Source: PALSA-505 sp036501145
GTDB lineage: Bacteria > Actinomycetota > Actinomycetes > Streptosporangiales > Streptosporangiaceae
Direction of reading: 5' to 3'
DNA length: 64,000 bases
NCBI GenBank assembly: GCA_036501145.1
Contig: DASYAV010000172.1
Coordinates: forward strand, 1 to 64,000
Under the pieces are notes generated by a model, which saw only the letters and a program-made list of their open reading frames with translations, ran no database searches and had not been told where the DNA came from. Below are positions 34,383 to 42,900 of the stretch, piece after piece. Made by a program: the position numbers and the translations under genes. How positions within the stretch are numbered: the first letter of the stretch is position 1; each line of letters opens with the position of its first letter.

Positions 34383-35290
34383 GCACTGCCTTCCTCTTCG
34401 CAGGCGCTGCCCTCTTCGCAGGCGCTGCCCTGCACGTAGGGCGCGAGCAGTTCACTCAGCGCTGGCGTGCGCCGGCGGGCGACCCCGGCCAGCAGATCAG
34501 CCACCTGCACCCGCGGGTCGTCCCTCGAATCGACCTGCCGGAATGAGCGCAGCGGCGGTGGCGCCGGCGCCACCGCCGCTGTGAGGAACGTCCCCAGCCG
34601 GGCCACCCGGTCGCGGGTCAGCGCACTCTGCTCGTCATGCACCACGGCGACCGACCGCTCTCCGGCGCTCCAGAACAGCAGCGTCTCGGCGAAGGCGGGA
34701 AGCAGGGGCTCCAGCGGAGGCGGAAACGCCCGGTCCTCTGCTATCAGCCGGGCCATCACCTCCTCGACCCGCGCCCGCGTCACCTCGCGCAGCGCGGGCA
34801 GCCCGGCCGGCATCGCCGCGAAGAACCGGTCGATCGCATCGTGGCCGATCAGCCGGACCCGCTTCGTCCTGGTCAGGTTCACGAACGCGGTCAGGAACCC
34901 GGCGTGCCGCCGGAGCGCGAGCACGGCATCGCGGTGATCCGAGCCCAGGCTGGTGCCCGCGCCGTACGACGGCTCCTCGGCGAACAGTTCGAGCACCCGG
35001 GCGGCGACGTACCCGGTCTTGTCGATCACGTGGACATGGGCACGCCCGCGCAGACCGGTGAGGAGCCACTCGAGCGCGAGCCGCTGCCCGGGGCGCAGCA
35101 ACTGGCTGGACTTGTACTCCGGGCGGTGGCCAAGACGGGATCGCAGCACGGCGACCACCTCGGTGGCCTCAGGTACGGACAGGTCGATGCTGGCGTGGGT
35201 GATCACGGGCAAGGCAGGGTCGAGGAGGTTGCTCCCGGAAAACCCGGACTCGTCACACGCGATCTCGACCCACGACGACTGGATGGTCAT
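34310..35290 (-). CDS. DUF3800 family protein with Cys/Glu repeat tail
   Basis: A 326-residue protein. IACDESGFSGSNLLDP at the N-terminus and DPRVQVADLLAGVARRR near the C-terminus are the acidic motifs of DUF3800, a family with an RNase-H-like fold often linked to mobile DNA and defence islands. The last 45 residues contain an imperfect tandem repeat of GSACEEGSACEE type, matching a DNA repeat at about 34370-34440. The tail overlaps the end of the lipoprotein gene by 73 bases, so the repeat may have extended this frame into its neighbour. Start ATG 35290. Confidence 0.75.
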   Translation of the reverse strand: MTIQSSWVEIACDESGFSGSNLLDPALPVITHASIDLSVPEATEVVAVLRSRLGHRPEYKSSQLLRPGQRLALEWLLTGLRGRAHVHVIDKTGYVAARVLELFAEEPSYGAGTSLGSDHRDAVLALRRHAGFLTAFVNLTRTKRVRLIGHDAIDRFFAAMPAGLPALREVTRARVEEVMARLIAEDRAFPPPLEPLLPAFAETLLFWSAGERSVAVVHDEQSALTRDRVARLGTFLTAAVAPAPPPLRSFRQVDSRDDPRVQVADLLAGVARRRTPALSELLAPYVQGSACEEGSACEEEGSAYEEGSADASRAALARRSSGAKLA

Positions 35291-35508
35291 CGGTCAAGAA
35301 CTCCAAGCTGACGGACTGCACGCTACGCGGCCCGCCGTAACGACGGCGGGTGTGATCAGGCGAGGAAACGCGTGATCAGTGAGCGGCAGCGGCCGGAGCA
35401 GACATGCGCCCATGATGACCCGGCCCGGGCGGATCCACCAGCGATTTGCCGGCCGGGGGCTTTCCGGCGAGCGCGGCGGCCGGCCGTGGCCTCGGAGATA
35501 CTGGTGCG

Positions 35509-36333
35509 ATGCCGTACGACCCGACCATCTACCTCGGCTCCGCTGCCCACTATCGCTACGGCCGCCCCGCGTACTCACCGCAACTCGAAGAGGTCCTGAC
35601 GCAGCAGGTGGGTCTCGATGGGAACGGCCGGCTGCTGGATGTCGGCTGCGGCCCCGGCGTGCTCACCGTCCGCCTTGCGCCTCTGTTCGAGCAGGCCATC
35701 GGTGTGGATCCGGACGCCGACATGCTCGCCGAGGGGAGCCGTGCCGCCGGGGAGAGAGGAATCGGGAACATCCGGTGGGTGCGGGGCCTGGCCGAGGACC
35801 TGCCCGCGGCCGCGCCGGGACCGTACCGGCTGGTGACCTTCGGCTCGTCCTTCCACTGGACCGACGAGCAGCGTGTGGCCGAGACGGTCTACGACATGCT
35901 GGCGCCGGGCGGCGCGCTGGCACTCATCGCGCACACCGTGGCCGGCCGTCCCCGGCCACCAGATCCCGGGGTGCCGCCGATCCCGCACGACGAGATCGAG
36001 GCGCTGGTGGAGAAGTACCTCGGATCCACCCAGCGTGCCGGCCAGGGCACCGCCCAGAAACGAACTCACCGCTTTGAGGACGTGCTGGCCCGGACCCGCT
36101 TCGGTGCCCCACGGCGGATCTTCGCCCCGGGCATCCCCGACCTCGTGCGGGACAGCCAGAGCGTGCTGTCCGGCTACCTGTCCATGTCGTTCTCGGCGCC
36201 ACACCTGTTTGGCGGCCGTCTCGGCGATTTCACCGCGGAGGTGCGGGCCTTGCTCGCGAGCCGTTCCGCCCAGGGCATTTTCTGGGACTGGCCGGGCGAC
36301 ACCGAGGTGGTGCTGGCCCGCAAGCCCGGCTAG
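35509..36333 (+). CDS. SAM-dependent methyltransferase, class I
   Basis: A 274-residue methyltransferase. Motif I is LLDVGCGPGVLTVRLA (residues about 42-57), with an acidic residue ending strand 2 (GVDPDADML), FGSSFHWTDEQRVAETVYDMLAPGGALAL as motifs II/III, and a C-terminal helical part. The Methyltransf_11-type layout with SSFHW resembles tellurite/trans-aconitate-type family members; substrate unknown. ATG 35509 is preferred over the in-frame upstream start. Confidence 0.88.
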   Translation: MPYDPTIYLGSAAHYRYGRPAYSPQLEEVLTQQVGLDGNGRLLDVGCGPGVLTVRLAPLFEQAIGVDPDADMLAEGSRAAGERGIGNIRWVRGLAEDLPAAAPGPYRLVTFGSSFHWTDEQRVAETVYDMLAPGGALALIAHTVAGRPRPPDPGVPPIPHDEIEALVEKYLGSTQRAGQGTAQKRTHRFEDVLARTRFGAPRRIFAPGIPDLVRDSQSVLSGYLSMSFSAPHLFGGRLGDFTAEVRALLASRSAQGIFWDWPGDTEVVLARKPG

Positions 36334-36342
36334 CCGCGGCGG

Positions 36343-36990
36343 TCAGCCGGCCGCGTTGCGCGGGTTGTTAGCTGTGGTGCGTTGGCGGGCCTTGTCGAGG
36401 AGCGCGTCGATGTGCTGCCAGGTGCGGGCGGCGGCGGCGGGGTTGTAATCGGGCAGGGACGGGTCGGTGTAAAAGTGGCCGGCGCCGGGATAGGCGTGCA
36501 GTGTGGCCTCGGCGCCGGCCTGTGCCGCGCTGGCACGGAAGGCGGCCAGTTGGTCGGACGGGGCGAACCGGTCATCGTCGGCGCCGACATGGGTCTGTAC
36601 CGGTGTGCCGATGGGGATGCCTTCGGGCACCGTGGCGGTCGCGTGCAGGAGAAACGCGCCGGCGGCTGCGGGCCGGTCGGGCCACAGGCTGCCGAGCACG
36701 CCCACGCCCATCGAGAACCCGCCGAGAACCGTGCTGGCGGGCAGGTCGCGTACGGCAGCGCGGGCCCGTCCCACGATCGTGTCCCAGCCGATTCGGTCCA
36801 TGAGCGCGAAGCCGTCCTGCAGCGCTGGCACCGAACCATGATCGCCCACGACAGCGCCGGTGAAGAGGTCGGGGGTGTGGACCAGGTAGCCGGAGCCGCG
36901 CAGGCGCTCGGCCGCGCTCAGTTCCACCGCTCGCAGGCCGAACATCGAATGAAACAAGACCACGGGAGGATCGTGCGCGCTGACATTCAC
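36343..36990 (-). CDS. Dienelactone hydrolase family protein
   Basis: A 215-residue alpha/beta hydrolase. PPVVLFHSMFGLRAVELSAAERL is the usual strand/turn after the N-terminus. VLGGFSMGVGVL carries a Ser nucleophile in G-x-S-x-G (GFSMG), VGADDDRFAP holds the Asp and PGAGHFYTDPSLPDYNPAAAARTW the His. Dienelactone hydrolases normally have Cys at the nucleophile; Ser here points to a DLH-like esterase. GTG 36990 is the likely start; the longer frame to 37176 looks non-coding. It is convergent with the methyltransferase. Confidence 0.85.
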   Translation of the reverse strand: MNVSAHDPPVVLFHSMFGLRAVELSAAERLRGSGYLVHTPDLFTGAVVGDHGSVPALQDGFALMDRIGWDTIVGRARAAVRDLPASTVLGGFSMGVGVLGSLWPDRPAAAGAFLLHATATVPEGIPIGTPVQTHVGADDDRFAPSDQLAAFRASAAQAGAEATLHAYPGAGHFYTDPSLPDYNPAAAARTWQHIDALLDKARQRTTANNPRNAAG

Positions 36991-37138
36991 CGACCCGTTT
37001 CTACACCGCGGCACGCCGCCGGTACAACCACGCCGCCCCGGGAACGAGACCATCCGCGAGACCTGGGCCATCGATGAGAACCGGTGCTGGCTACGCTCTC
37101 TACGACGCTCGCTGGCCGTCACGATGAGGAGGCACGCT

Positions 37139-37549
37139 ATGGCAGGGCCGCTGGATTCCGCATATGCCATCACCAAGCTCCCCGTTCAGGACCTGGAGCG
37201 GGCGCGACGGTTCTACCGTGACCGCCTCGGGCTCGAGGCGGCCGAAGAACGCGAGGGCGGGCTGCGCTACGTGTGCGGGACGACGGAGTTCCATCTCTTC
37301 CTCTCCTCCGGAACCGCGTCAGGCACCTCAACGCAGATCGGCTTCGAGGTAGACGACCTCGACCGGGTCGTGGCCGAGCTACGCGAGCGCGGACTGCGCT
37401 TCGAGCCCGTCGATGTCCCCCATTTCACGATCGACGGCGACATCGTGACCGTCCCTGGCAACTATCCCAGCAAGGGAAACGGCGAGCGTGGCGCGTTCTT
37501 CCGCGACAGCGAGGGCAACCTGCTGGCCCTCGGGCAGGCAACCCGCTGA
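37139..37549 (+). CDS. VOC (glyoxalase/bleomycin-resistance-like) protein
   Basis: A 136-residue VOC-fold protein with two beta-alpha-beta-beta-beta units: ITKLPVQDLERARRFYRDRLGLEA and IGFEVDDLDRVVAELRERGLRF, ending RGAFFRDSEGNLLALGQ. The N-terminal Asp/His metal positions are not clearly kept, so lyase activity is uncertain. ATG 37139 is preceded by a GAGGAGG RBS. Confidence 0.88.
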   Translation: MAGPLDSAYAITKLPVQDLERARRFYRDRLGLEAAEEREGGLRYVCGTTEFHLFLSSGTASGTSTQIGFEVDDLDRVVAELRERGLRFEPVDVPHFTIDGDIVTVPGNYPSKGNGERGAFFRDSEGNLLALGQATR

Positions 37550-37570
37550 ATCTCTGCTTGTGCGGTTCGG

Positions 37571-38374
37571 TCAGCGGCGGGTGGTCGTGTAGAGCACCCC
37601 GGTCCTGCCACCCAGGGTGGGGCCAACCTGGGTGGCTTCCCGGAGCAGGTCTTCGGCCGGCTCATCGCCGAGGCTGTGGCGGACCTCGTCGATGCTGGCG
37701 ATCCATGTGTCATACATCCGCTGCAAGTCCTCGCGCCAATGCGGGATCTCCTCCCGGCTTTCGACGACCAGGCCGCCGGCTTGGACAATCGGCGCCCAAT
37801 CGGGAACGGCCGAGGGATACCCGGGGTCCGCACTCTCATCGGCGGTGAAGACAAACCGGGCGCCCGGCCGCAGGACGCGTGTCATCTCGGTGAACACCGC
37901 GACCCGATCGGTCGCGAAGAAGACCGCGTCGGCGCAGACGGCAGCATGGACGCTGCCGGATCCCAGTCCGCTGGCGGCAAGATCACCGACTGCGAACGAG
38001 GCCCGCTGCGCCGGCACGAATTCCGGCGCGCGGGCGGCAGCCTCACGAACCGCGGCCGGTGACCAGTCCACACCGGTCACTTGTGCGCCGGTCGCTCGCG
38101 CCAGCCACAGGCCGACCCCGCCGCGGCCACAGGCCAGGTCGAGGAGGTGCTGACCCGGGCCGACCCGCAATCCGGAGACGAACCGGCCCAGAGTCCACCA
38201 GGTGGTCATGCCCCATGGCTGCAGTTCGCCGGGATAGTCAGCGCCGTAGGCCTCGCGAGCCATGCGCCACATCAGCTCGCTCTTCGCCGTGGTCCCGTGG
38301 GCACGGTCGAACGCCTCCGGCGTTATCCCCGGGCGGGCGGGGACAACCGCGCCCCGCAGCGGGCCGTCCGTCAT
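37571..38374 (-). CDS. SAM-dependent methyltransferase
   Basis: A 267-residue class I methyltransferase. Motif I is LLDLACGRGGVGLWLARATG (residues about 75-94), followed by VTGVDWSPAAV (acidic end of strand 2), CADAVFFATDRVAVFTEMTRVLRPGARFVFTADES and a C-terminal LYTTTRR. The N-terminal WWTLGRFVSGLRV is common in this subfamily. ATG 38374 has the RBS AGGAGAGG. It is convergent with the VOC gene, and a VOC remnant lies immediately upstream. Confidence 0.88.
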   Translation of the reverse strand: MTDGPLRGAVVPARPGITPEAFDRAHGTTAKSELMWRMAREAYGADYPGELQPWGMTTWWTLGRFVSGLRVGPGQHLLDLACGRGGVGLWLARATGAQVTGVDWSPAAVREAAARAPEFVPAQRASFAVGDLAASGLGSGSVHAAVCADAVFFATDRVAVFTEMTRVLRPGARFVFTADESADPGYPSAVPDWAPIVQAGGLVVESREEIPHWREDLQRMYDTWIASIDEVRHSLGDEPAEDLLREATQVGPTLGGRTGVLYTTTRR

Positions 38375-38394
38375 GGCGCAGAACCTCTCCTTGA

Positions 38395-38580
38395 TCAGCC
38401 GATGCGTTCGGCCAGCGAGACGATAATCCCCTCCGGCCCCCGGACATAAGCCATCCGCCAAATGCCCTCATACTCGCCGATGCCACCGTCCAGCCGGTAG
38501 CCGTCCGCGGCCGCCCGGTTAACGGCCCCCTGCAGGTCATGGACCTCGAAACACACGTTGCGCAACCCTAGCTCGTTGGC
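38395..38580 (-). pseudogene. 5'-truncated VOC protein remnant
   Basis: Minus-strand codons read NELGLRNVCFEVHDLQGAV, then GEYEGIWRMAYVRGPEGIIVSLAERIG and stop (TGA at 38397-38395). This is a clear C-terminal half of a VOC/glyoxalase protein. No start codon with an RBS and no N-terminal half is present; the homologous frame ends at the start region of the DUF1905 gene. It is probably a deletion remnant. Confidence 0.7.
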
Positions 38581-38621
38581 GGGGGTCGCCGGCGCGCGGG
38601 TGCATCTCCGATGATGGGTGC

Positions 38622-38960
38622 ATGGAGTGGACCTTCACCGGCGAGGTGATCGAGTGGCGCGGTCCGGCGCCGTACCTGTTCGTGGCCATGACGGCGGAGG
38701 AAAGCGAGGATGTCAAGGAGGCAGCCTGCGGCCTGATCTACTGGGGCCAGGTTCCGGTCTACGTCACCATCGGCGGCACCGAGTTCACTACTGCGCTGTT
38801 CCCCAGGGATGGGCGCTACCTGGTGCCCGTGAAGGTGGCGGTGCAGCGGGAGGAGGCGATCGGGGAGGACGCGATCGTCGAGGTCGTCGTGCGCCTGAAC
38901 GCCGCGCGCCTGAACGCCGCGCGCACCCGGGGTGCCGGCGGACGTCTGGCGAGGGAGTGA
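38622..38960 (+). CDS. DUF1905 domain protein
   Basis: A 112-residue protein. MEWTFTGEVIEWRGPAPYLFVAMTAEESEDVKEAACGLIYWGQVPVYVTIGGTEFTTALFPRDGRYLVPVKVAVQ matches the DUF1905 beta-barrel domain throughout. Near the C-terminus a five-codon unit encoding RLNAA is repeated in tandem (at about 38893-38922). No biochemical role is known. Confidence 0.85.
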   Translation: MEWTFTGEVIEWRGPAPYLFVAMTAEESEDVKEAACGLIYWGQVPVYVTIGGTEFTTALFPRDGRYLVPVKVAVQREEAIGEDAIVEVVVRLNAARLNAARTRGAGGRLARE

Positions 38961-38964
38961 GGAC

Positions 38965-39537
38965 TCAGCGGGCGGGAACCGGCCCGGACGACGGCTGCCA
39001 TTCCCGCCTGAGCAGCCCGTAGACCCACGAGTCAGAGACCTCGCCGTTCACGACGCAGTCTTCCCGCAACGTCCCTTCACGCACGAACCCGAGCTTCTCC
39101 AGCACCCGGGCAGATGCCACGTTGCGCGTATCGGTCTCAGCCTGGACGCGATTGAGGTCCAGCGTGCCGAACGCCCACCGCAGCAAACCGCGCGCGGCCT
39201 CCGTCGCGTAGCCATGGCCCCACGCCGTATCGGCAAAGCAGTAGCCCAGCGATGCACTGCGATAATCCGGATTCCACCGCTTCAGGCTGCACCAGCCGAT
39301 GAACGCCCCGTCGCAGACACGATCCACGGCCAGCCGCGCCCCGGTGCCCTCCTCGGCCATCTGCCGGCAAGCCGTGATGAACCGCCCGGCGCGCGCGCGT
39401 TCGCTCCACGGCGGCGCGTCCCAGTAGCGCAGCACGCAGGCGCTGCTGTGCAGCGCGAACAGGCCGTCCGCATCCGCGTCGCCGAAGGGACGCAGCCGAA
39501 GGCGATCGGTGTGCAGCGTGGGGGTGGGCAGCACCAT
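38965..39537 (-). CDS. GNAT N-acetyltransferase, RimJ/RimL type
   Basis: A 190-residue GNAT. LHTDRLRLRPFGDADADGLF is the RimJ-type N-terminus; motif A is LGYCFADTAWGHGYATEAARGLLRWAF, and motif B is AETDTRNVASARVLEKLGFVREGTLRED. The Trp/Gly-rich WGHGYATEA is the acetyl-CoA loop. ATG 39537 has the RBS GGGAGGG. It is convergent with the DUF1905 gene. Confidence 0.92.
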   Translation of the reverse strand: MVLPTPTLHTDRLRLRPFGDADADGLFALHSSACVLRYWDAPPWSERARAGRFITACRQMAEEGTGARLAVDRVCDGAFIGWCSLKRWNPDYRSASLGYCFADTAWGHGYATEAARGLLRWAFGTLDLNRVQAETDTRNVASARVLEKLGFVREGTLREDCVVNGEVSDSWVYGLLRREWQPSSGPVPAR

Positions 39538-39669
39538 GCGCGTCTGTTCCCTCCCGTGATCGATGGCCAATCAACCAAACATCTCATGCTGGCCATCCGC
39601 AACGGGTTTTCCTGATCACGCCTGCCTACAAGGGCAGATATCTGGCGGAGGGCAAGCGCTGAATAACAG

Positions 39670-40065
39670 TCAGGGATGCTCGGTGTCGTTCTGGTGTTCC
39701 CTGGCTCGCACGACCAGTGCTTCCAGGCTGTGGTCCTGGTATCCCTCGCCGGTCGGCTCGCCGAGACTGAGGTCGAGCTGGGTGTGCACCGCACCCACCT
39801 GCAGGCCGAAGAGATCAAGAGCGGTACAGAAAACGGGATCCTCGGTCTGCAGGATGTGATAGACGTTGTCGTACTGATCGGCGGTCATGTAAATGTTGAT
39901 TACGCCTGATGAGAACTGCAGCCAGTTACCGGGGCGGTCTACCGGAAACCCAATGTACACAACCGTGCCGGTTTCCAGCTTCATGGTGATCACCCGGGTA
40001 TAGCCAAGGTAATCGGTCTGACCGACCCAGGTTGTGTAACTAGTGATCCGCTCTTCAAGAGCCAT
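39670..40065 (-). CDS. Hypothetical protein
   Basis: A 131-residue protein starting at ATG 40065 with a very good RBS (AAGGAGTATAA). It contains YTTWVGQTDYLGYTRVITMKLETGTVVYIGFPVDRPGN and ADQYDNVYHILQTEDPVFCTALDLFGLQVGAVHTQLDLSLGEP, looking like a compact beta-rich soluble protein. No family recognised. The GC content is lower than in neighbouring genes. About 100 bases lie between its stop and the GNAT gene; within them + strand codons from 39600 to 39663 read FLITPAYKGRYLAEGKR before a stop, possibly the tail of a lost gene. Confidence 0.7.
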   Translation of the reverse strand: MALEERITSYTTWVGQTDYLGYTRVITMKLETGTVVYIGFPVDRPGNWLQFSSGVINIYMTADQYDNVYHILQTEDPVFCTALDLFGLQVGAVHTQLDLSLGEPTGEGYQDHSLEALVVRAREHQNDTEHP

Positions 40066-40204
40066 ATTTATACTCCTTCCAGCTATTCGATATAGCTGCG
40101 CCGGCTTGCTGCCCGGCTGGCGAGGATGCCATGGGTGCCGCTGCAGACATGGATCCGCGTCTGTCCGGTCACACTTGAGAAGAGGCACGGTCCCGGCGGA
40201 CTGA

Positions 40205-40537
40205 TACAAGACAGCCCGGCTGGCGGGCGCCGAGGAGCTAGCGCTGGTTGAAGCCTCTGGCTGGCGTGAATGGCCGCCGCGGCTGCCCGGGCAGCCGATC
40301 TTCTACCCCGTCCTCAACGAGGACTACGCAGCCAAGATCGCCCGCAACTGGAACGTCAGGCAATCCGGCGCTGGGTTCGTCACCCGCTTCCAGGTGCGCC
40401 GGTCGTTCCTCGACCAGTACGAGGTCCACCAGGTCGGCGGCCAGACCATCCTCGAGTACTGGATTCCTGCAGAAGACCTATCGGCTCTCAACGCCAGCAT
40501 CGTCGGTGCGATCGAAGTGACAGCCGAGTACCACTGA
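40205..40537 (+). pseudogene. 5'-truncated protein of the ADP-ribosylation/crystallin J1-annotated type
   Basis: Codons from YKTARLAGAEELALVE through WREWPPRLPGQPIFYPVLNEDYAAKIA, FVTRFQVRRSFLDQYEVHQVGG and LEYWIPAEDLSALNA to EVTAEYH and TGA 40535-40537 form an open, convincing protein of about 110 residues. An in-frame TGA at 40202-40204 precedes it and no ATG, GTG or TTG with an RBS lies before the conserved start. The family name is a common database label for proteins ending like this; the biochemical function is unproven. I infer a 5' frameshift or truncation. Confidence 0.65.
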
Positions 40538-40601
40538 CCGTGACGCTCTCCGGAGCAGATGAGTACGTCAAGGCAACACTCCGACTGAGGCCTGCCTCGA
40601 G

Positions 40602-40620
40602 TGATATCATGCGATATCGA
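40602..40620 (+). promoter_or_regulatory. Candidate VapBC operator
   Basis: Two GATATC palindromes separated by ATGC (GATATC-ATGC-GATATC) lie just before the antitoxin RBS AGGAGG, and the first overlaps a TATCAT -10-like hexamer. The position and symmetry suit autorepression by the RHH antitoxin. Confidence 0.5.
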
Positions 40621-40632
40621 AGGAGGTCTAGC

Positions 40633-40854
40633 ATGACCGACATGCTGATCCGCGACGTGCCCGATGACGTTATCGCCGCAGTGGACGCACACGCCAGGCG
40701 TCTCGGGCTGTCCCGAACCGAATATGTCCGTCGCCGGCTCACTCAGGATGCCGCGGTTCAAGGTTCTGCTGTCGGAGTCCAGGATTTGCTGCGGTTCACC
40801 GAGACTTTCACCGATCTCGCCGACCCGGAGGTGATGACTCAGGCATGGCGGTGA
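40633..40854 (+). CDS. vapB: VapB-like ribbon-helix-helix antitoxin
   Basis: A 73-residue antitoxin. The N-terminal RHH fold is MLIRDVPDDVIAAVDAHARRLGLSRTEYVRRRLTQDA, and the C-terminal tail FTETFTDLADPEVMTQAWR would wrap the toxin. RBS AGGAGG is six bases before ATG 40633. It overlaps vapC by ten bases, the standard type II toxin-antitoxin arrangement. Confidence 0.88.
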   Translation: MTDMLIRDVPDDVIAAVDAHARRLGLSRTEYVRRRLTQDAAVQGSAVGVQDLLRFTETFTDLADPEVMTQAWR

Positions 40855-41258
40855 CTACGTGGCTGATTGACAAGTCGGCGCTCGCCCGTCTCGCGGCCAG
40901 TCCCGATGCGGCCGAATGGGCCAGCAGGATCGAGCGTGGGCTGGTGAGGATCACTACAGTGACCCGCCTCGAGGTGGGATATTCGGCGCGGACGGGAGCT
41001 GACCTGCGCAGCGGGTTGCGCCAGCCGCCGCTGGCCTCGATGCCGGTGGAGTACCTGACCCCGGCCATTGAGGACCGGGCCCTTGAAGTGCTGAGCCTGC
41101 TTGCTGACCGTGGCCAGCACCGTGCTCCCTCAATTCCCGACCTGATCATCGCCGCCACGGCTGAACTCGCTGGCCTTATCGTTCTCCACCAGGACAAAGA
41201 CTTCGACATCATCGCCGACGTGACGGGACAACCCATGGAGCGCCTGGGCAACGCATGA
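40845..41258 (+). CDS. vapC: VapC-like PIN-domain toxin ribonuclease
   Basis: A 137-residue PIN-domain protein. Acidic residues sit at the four usual positions: WLIDKSAL (first Asp), TRLEVGYSAR (Glu), IPDLIIAATAEL (Asp) and LHQDKDFDIIA (Asp pair). VapC toxins are Mg2+-dependent RNases that cleave tRNA or rRNA. It is overlapped by vapB and presumably neutralised by it. Confidence 0.92.
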   Translation: MAVTTWLIDKSALARLAASPDAAEWASRIERGLVRITTVTRLEVGYSARTGADLRSGLRQPPLASMPVEYLTPAIEDRALEVLSLLADRGQHRAPSIPDLIIAATAELAGLIVLHQDKDFDIIADVTGQPMERLGNA

Positions 41259-41374
41259 GGCCTTTCACCCCCCGACTCGCACGTTCAACGGCAGAAGCGC
41301 GCGATCAGCCCTGTACCTCGACGGACCGCGCGAGACCCGTTGGGGCTGTAATATCGCCGCGAATCCCCAGGTCA

Positions 41375-41890
41375 GCGTCCACGCGCCAGCCCAGGATCCG
41401 CCGCGAATAGGCGTCGATGACGAACGCGTAGACCATCCCAGCCCATGTGGGGCACATAGGTGAAGCCAGCCACCCACAGTCGGTTCGGTGCGGGCGGGCT
41501 GAACTGGCGGCGACCAGATCCGCCGGGCGGGCCGCGGCCGCATCACGCCGGGTGGTGCGGACCTTCTTGCCCCGGCGGGCCCCGGCCAGGCCCAGCTCGC
41601 GCATCAGCCGCTCCACCGTGCACCGGGCCACAGGAACGCCCTGATGGTTGAGCGCCAGCCAAACCTTGCGCACCCCATAGACGCCGTAGTTGTCCTGGTG
41701 AACCCGGGTGATCATGACTTTCAGCTGCTCATCACGGCAGGCCCCGGCCAAGGGCTGCCTGCGGGCCGCGTCGTATTAGGTGGACGGGGCGATCGTGCAG
41801 CCGTGCCCGGACAGCACGCGGCCGATCGGCTCGACCCCGAACTTGTCCTTGTGGCCCTCGATGAACCTCACGAGTGCCGCCGTGGGCGGC
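41375..41890 (-). pseudogene. IS3-family transposase orfB remnant
   Basis: Reading from 41890 the protein FIEGHKDKFGVEPIGRVLSGHGCTIAPST is followed by a TAA where Tyr is expected, then YDAARRQPLAGACRDEQ and GVYGVRKVWLALNHQGVPVARCTVERLMRELGLAG. After DLV the frame shifts to give NRLWVAGFTYVP and shifts back to give TWAGMVYAFVIDAYSRRILGWRVDADLG, where similarity ends. The catalytic core beyond this DDE part is deleted. So there is one nonsense change, two frameshifts and a 3' truncation. Confidence 0.8.
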
Positions 41891-42143
41891 CGGGCTCTGC
41901 CGCGAAGAAAGCCGACGCCGCCTTGAGGATCTCATTGGCCCGCCGCAGCTCAGCGTTCTCCCGCTTCAGCCGCTTGAGCTCCGCCGACTCATCGGTGGTC
42001 ACGCCGGGCCGCTGGCCGTCATCCACTTCGGCCTGGCGGACCCATTTGCGCACCGTCTCCGCGCTGCCGACGCCCAGCTTCTGCGCCACCGCGCAGATCG
42101 CCGGCCAGTCCGACGGGTAATCCGGCCGCACCTCGACGACCAT
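41868..42143 (-). CDS. IS3-family transposase orfA (HTH protein)
   Basis: A 91-residue orfA. DYPSDWPAICAVAQKLGVGSAETVRKWVRQAEVDDGQRPG is the HTH and ESAELKRLKRENAELRRANEILKAASAFFAAE is the leucine-zipper end typical of IS3 orfA. It overlaps the remnant orfB, which would normally be made by -1 frameshifting. ATG 42143 has GGAG upstream; the frame itself is intact. Confidence 0.8.
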   Translation of the reverse strand: MVVEVRPDYPSDWPAICAVAQKLGVGSAETVRKWVRQAEVDDGQRPGVTTDESAELKRLKRENAELRRANEILKAASAFFAAEPGRPRRHS

Positions 42144-42321
42144 CCGGGCTCCGGGAAACCCAGGGCACATCACCTCCGGAAGCTCCGGGGCGGTTCACTC
42201 ACAATCCGGCTCCACTCACGCCCCGCCGGATGCTGCCGCCTGCCCGCTGACCGACCGATTTTCGATTCAGCGTCTGCGCGGCAGATGCGGACGGGAGGCA
42301 GCGGCCTGGCAGACTTCCGGG

Positions 42322-42867
42322 GTGGCCGAGCATATTGATCCGCTGATGAGCCAGATAACCACCCCGGAGCAGGTCACCCCTGGCCTGAGGAAGGAACTTA
42401 TCGACTGCTGGATCCTGGTCAGCAACGCCGGAGGAGCGGCCGGGTTCCCATTTCCTCCTGTCGGCATCACCCACGTCGCACCGGTCGCTGACAAACTCTT
42501 CGCTGGCCTCAGCCCTGAGTGCAGCCGGCTCCTCATCGCGCGAACCGGCGATACCCTGACCGGCTGGGTGCACATCCACCGCAATCCGAGCCCAGTTGTC
42601 GCTCATTGGGGCACCGTTAGCCATCTGCAGAGCCTTCCTTCGTCACGCGGCCAGGGGATCGGAAGTGCCCTGATGGTGCACGCCAGGCAGATCGCGCGAT
42701 CAGAGATGGGCCTGGAGCAACTTCACCTCGCCGTACGCGGCGGGACCGGGCTGGAGCACTTCTATGCCAGGCTCGGCTGGACAGTGACGGGCCGCTGGCC
42801 CGGTGCGCTCCGGCTTGCCCCAGGCGACGACCGCGATGAGATACTCATGCTCCTCACGCCACTGTGA
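42322..42867 (+). CDS. GNAT N-acetyltransferase (intact copy of a duplicated gene)
   Basis: A 181-residue GNAT. Motif A is HLQSLPSSRGQGIGSALMVHARQIARS with the RGQGIG acetyl-CoA loop, and VRGGTGLEHFYARLGWTVTGRWPGALRLAPGDDRDEILMLLTPL forms the C-terminus. GTG 42322 is a probable start (ATG 42346 also in frame). A second copy at 47264-47595 shares the 5' and 3' ends almost exactly but lacks the middle, so this gene was duplicated around a 5-kb accessory segment. Confidence 0.85.
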   Translation: MAEHIDPLMSQITTPEQVTPGLRKELIDCWILVSNAGGAAGFPFPPVGITHVAPVADKLFAGLSPECSRLLIARTGDTLTGWVHIHRNPSPVVAHWGTVSHLQSLPSSRGQGIGSALMVHARQIARSEMGLEQLHLAVRGGTGLEHFYARLGWTVTGRWPGALRLAPGDDRDEILMLLTPL

Positions 42868-42900
42868 CACGCGCTACCACACCGGCTCGCGGCAGAAGCG

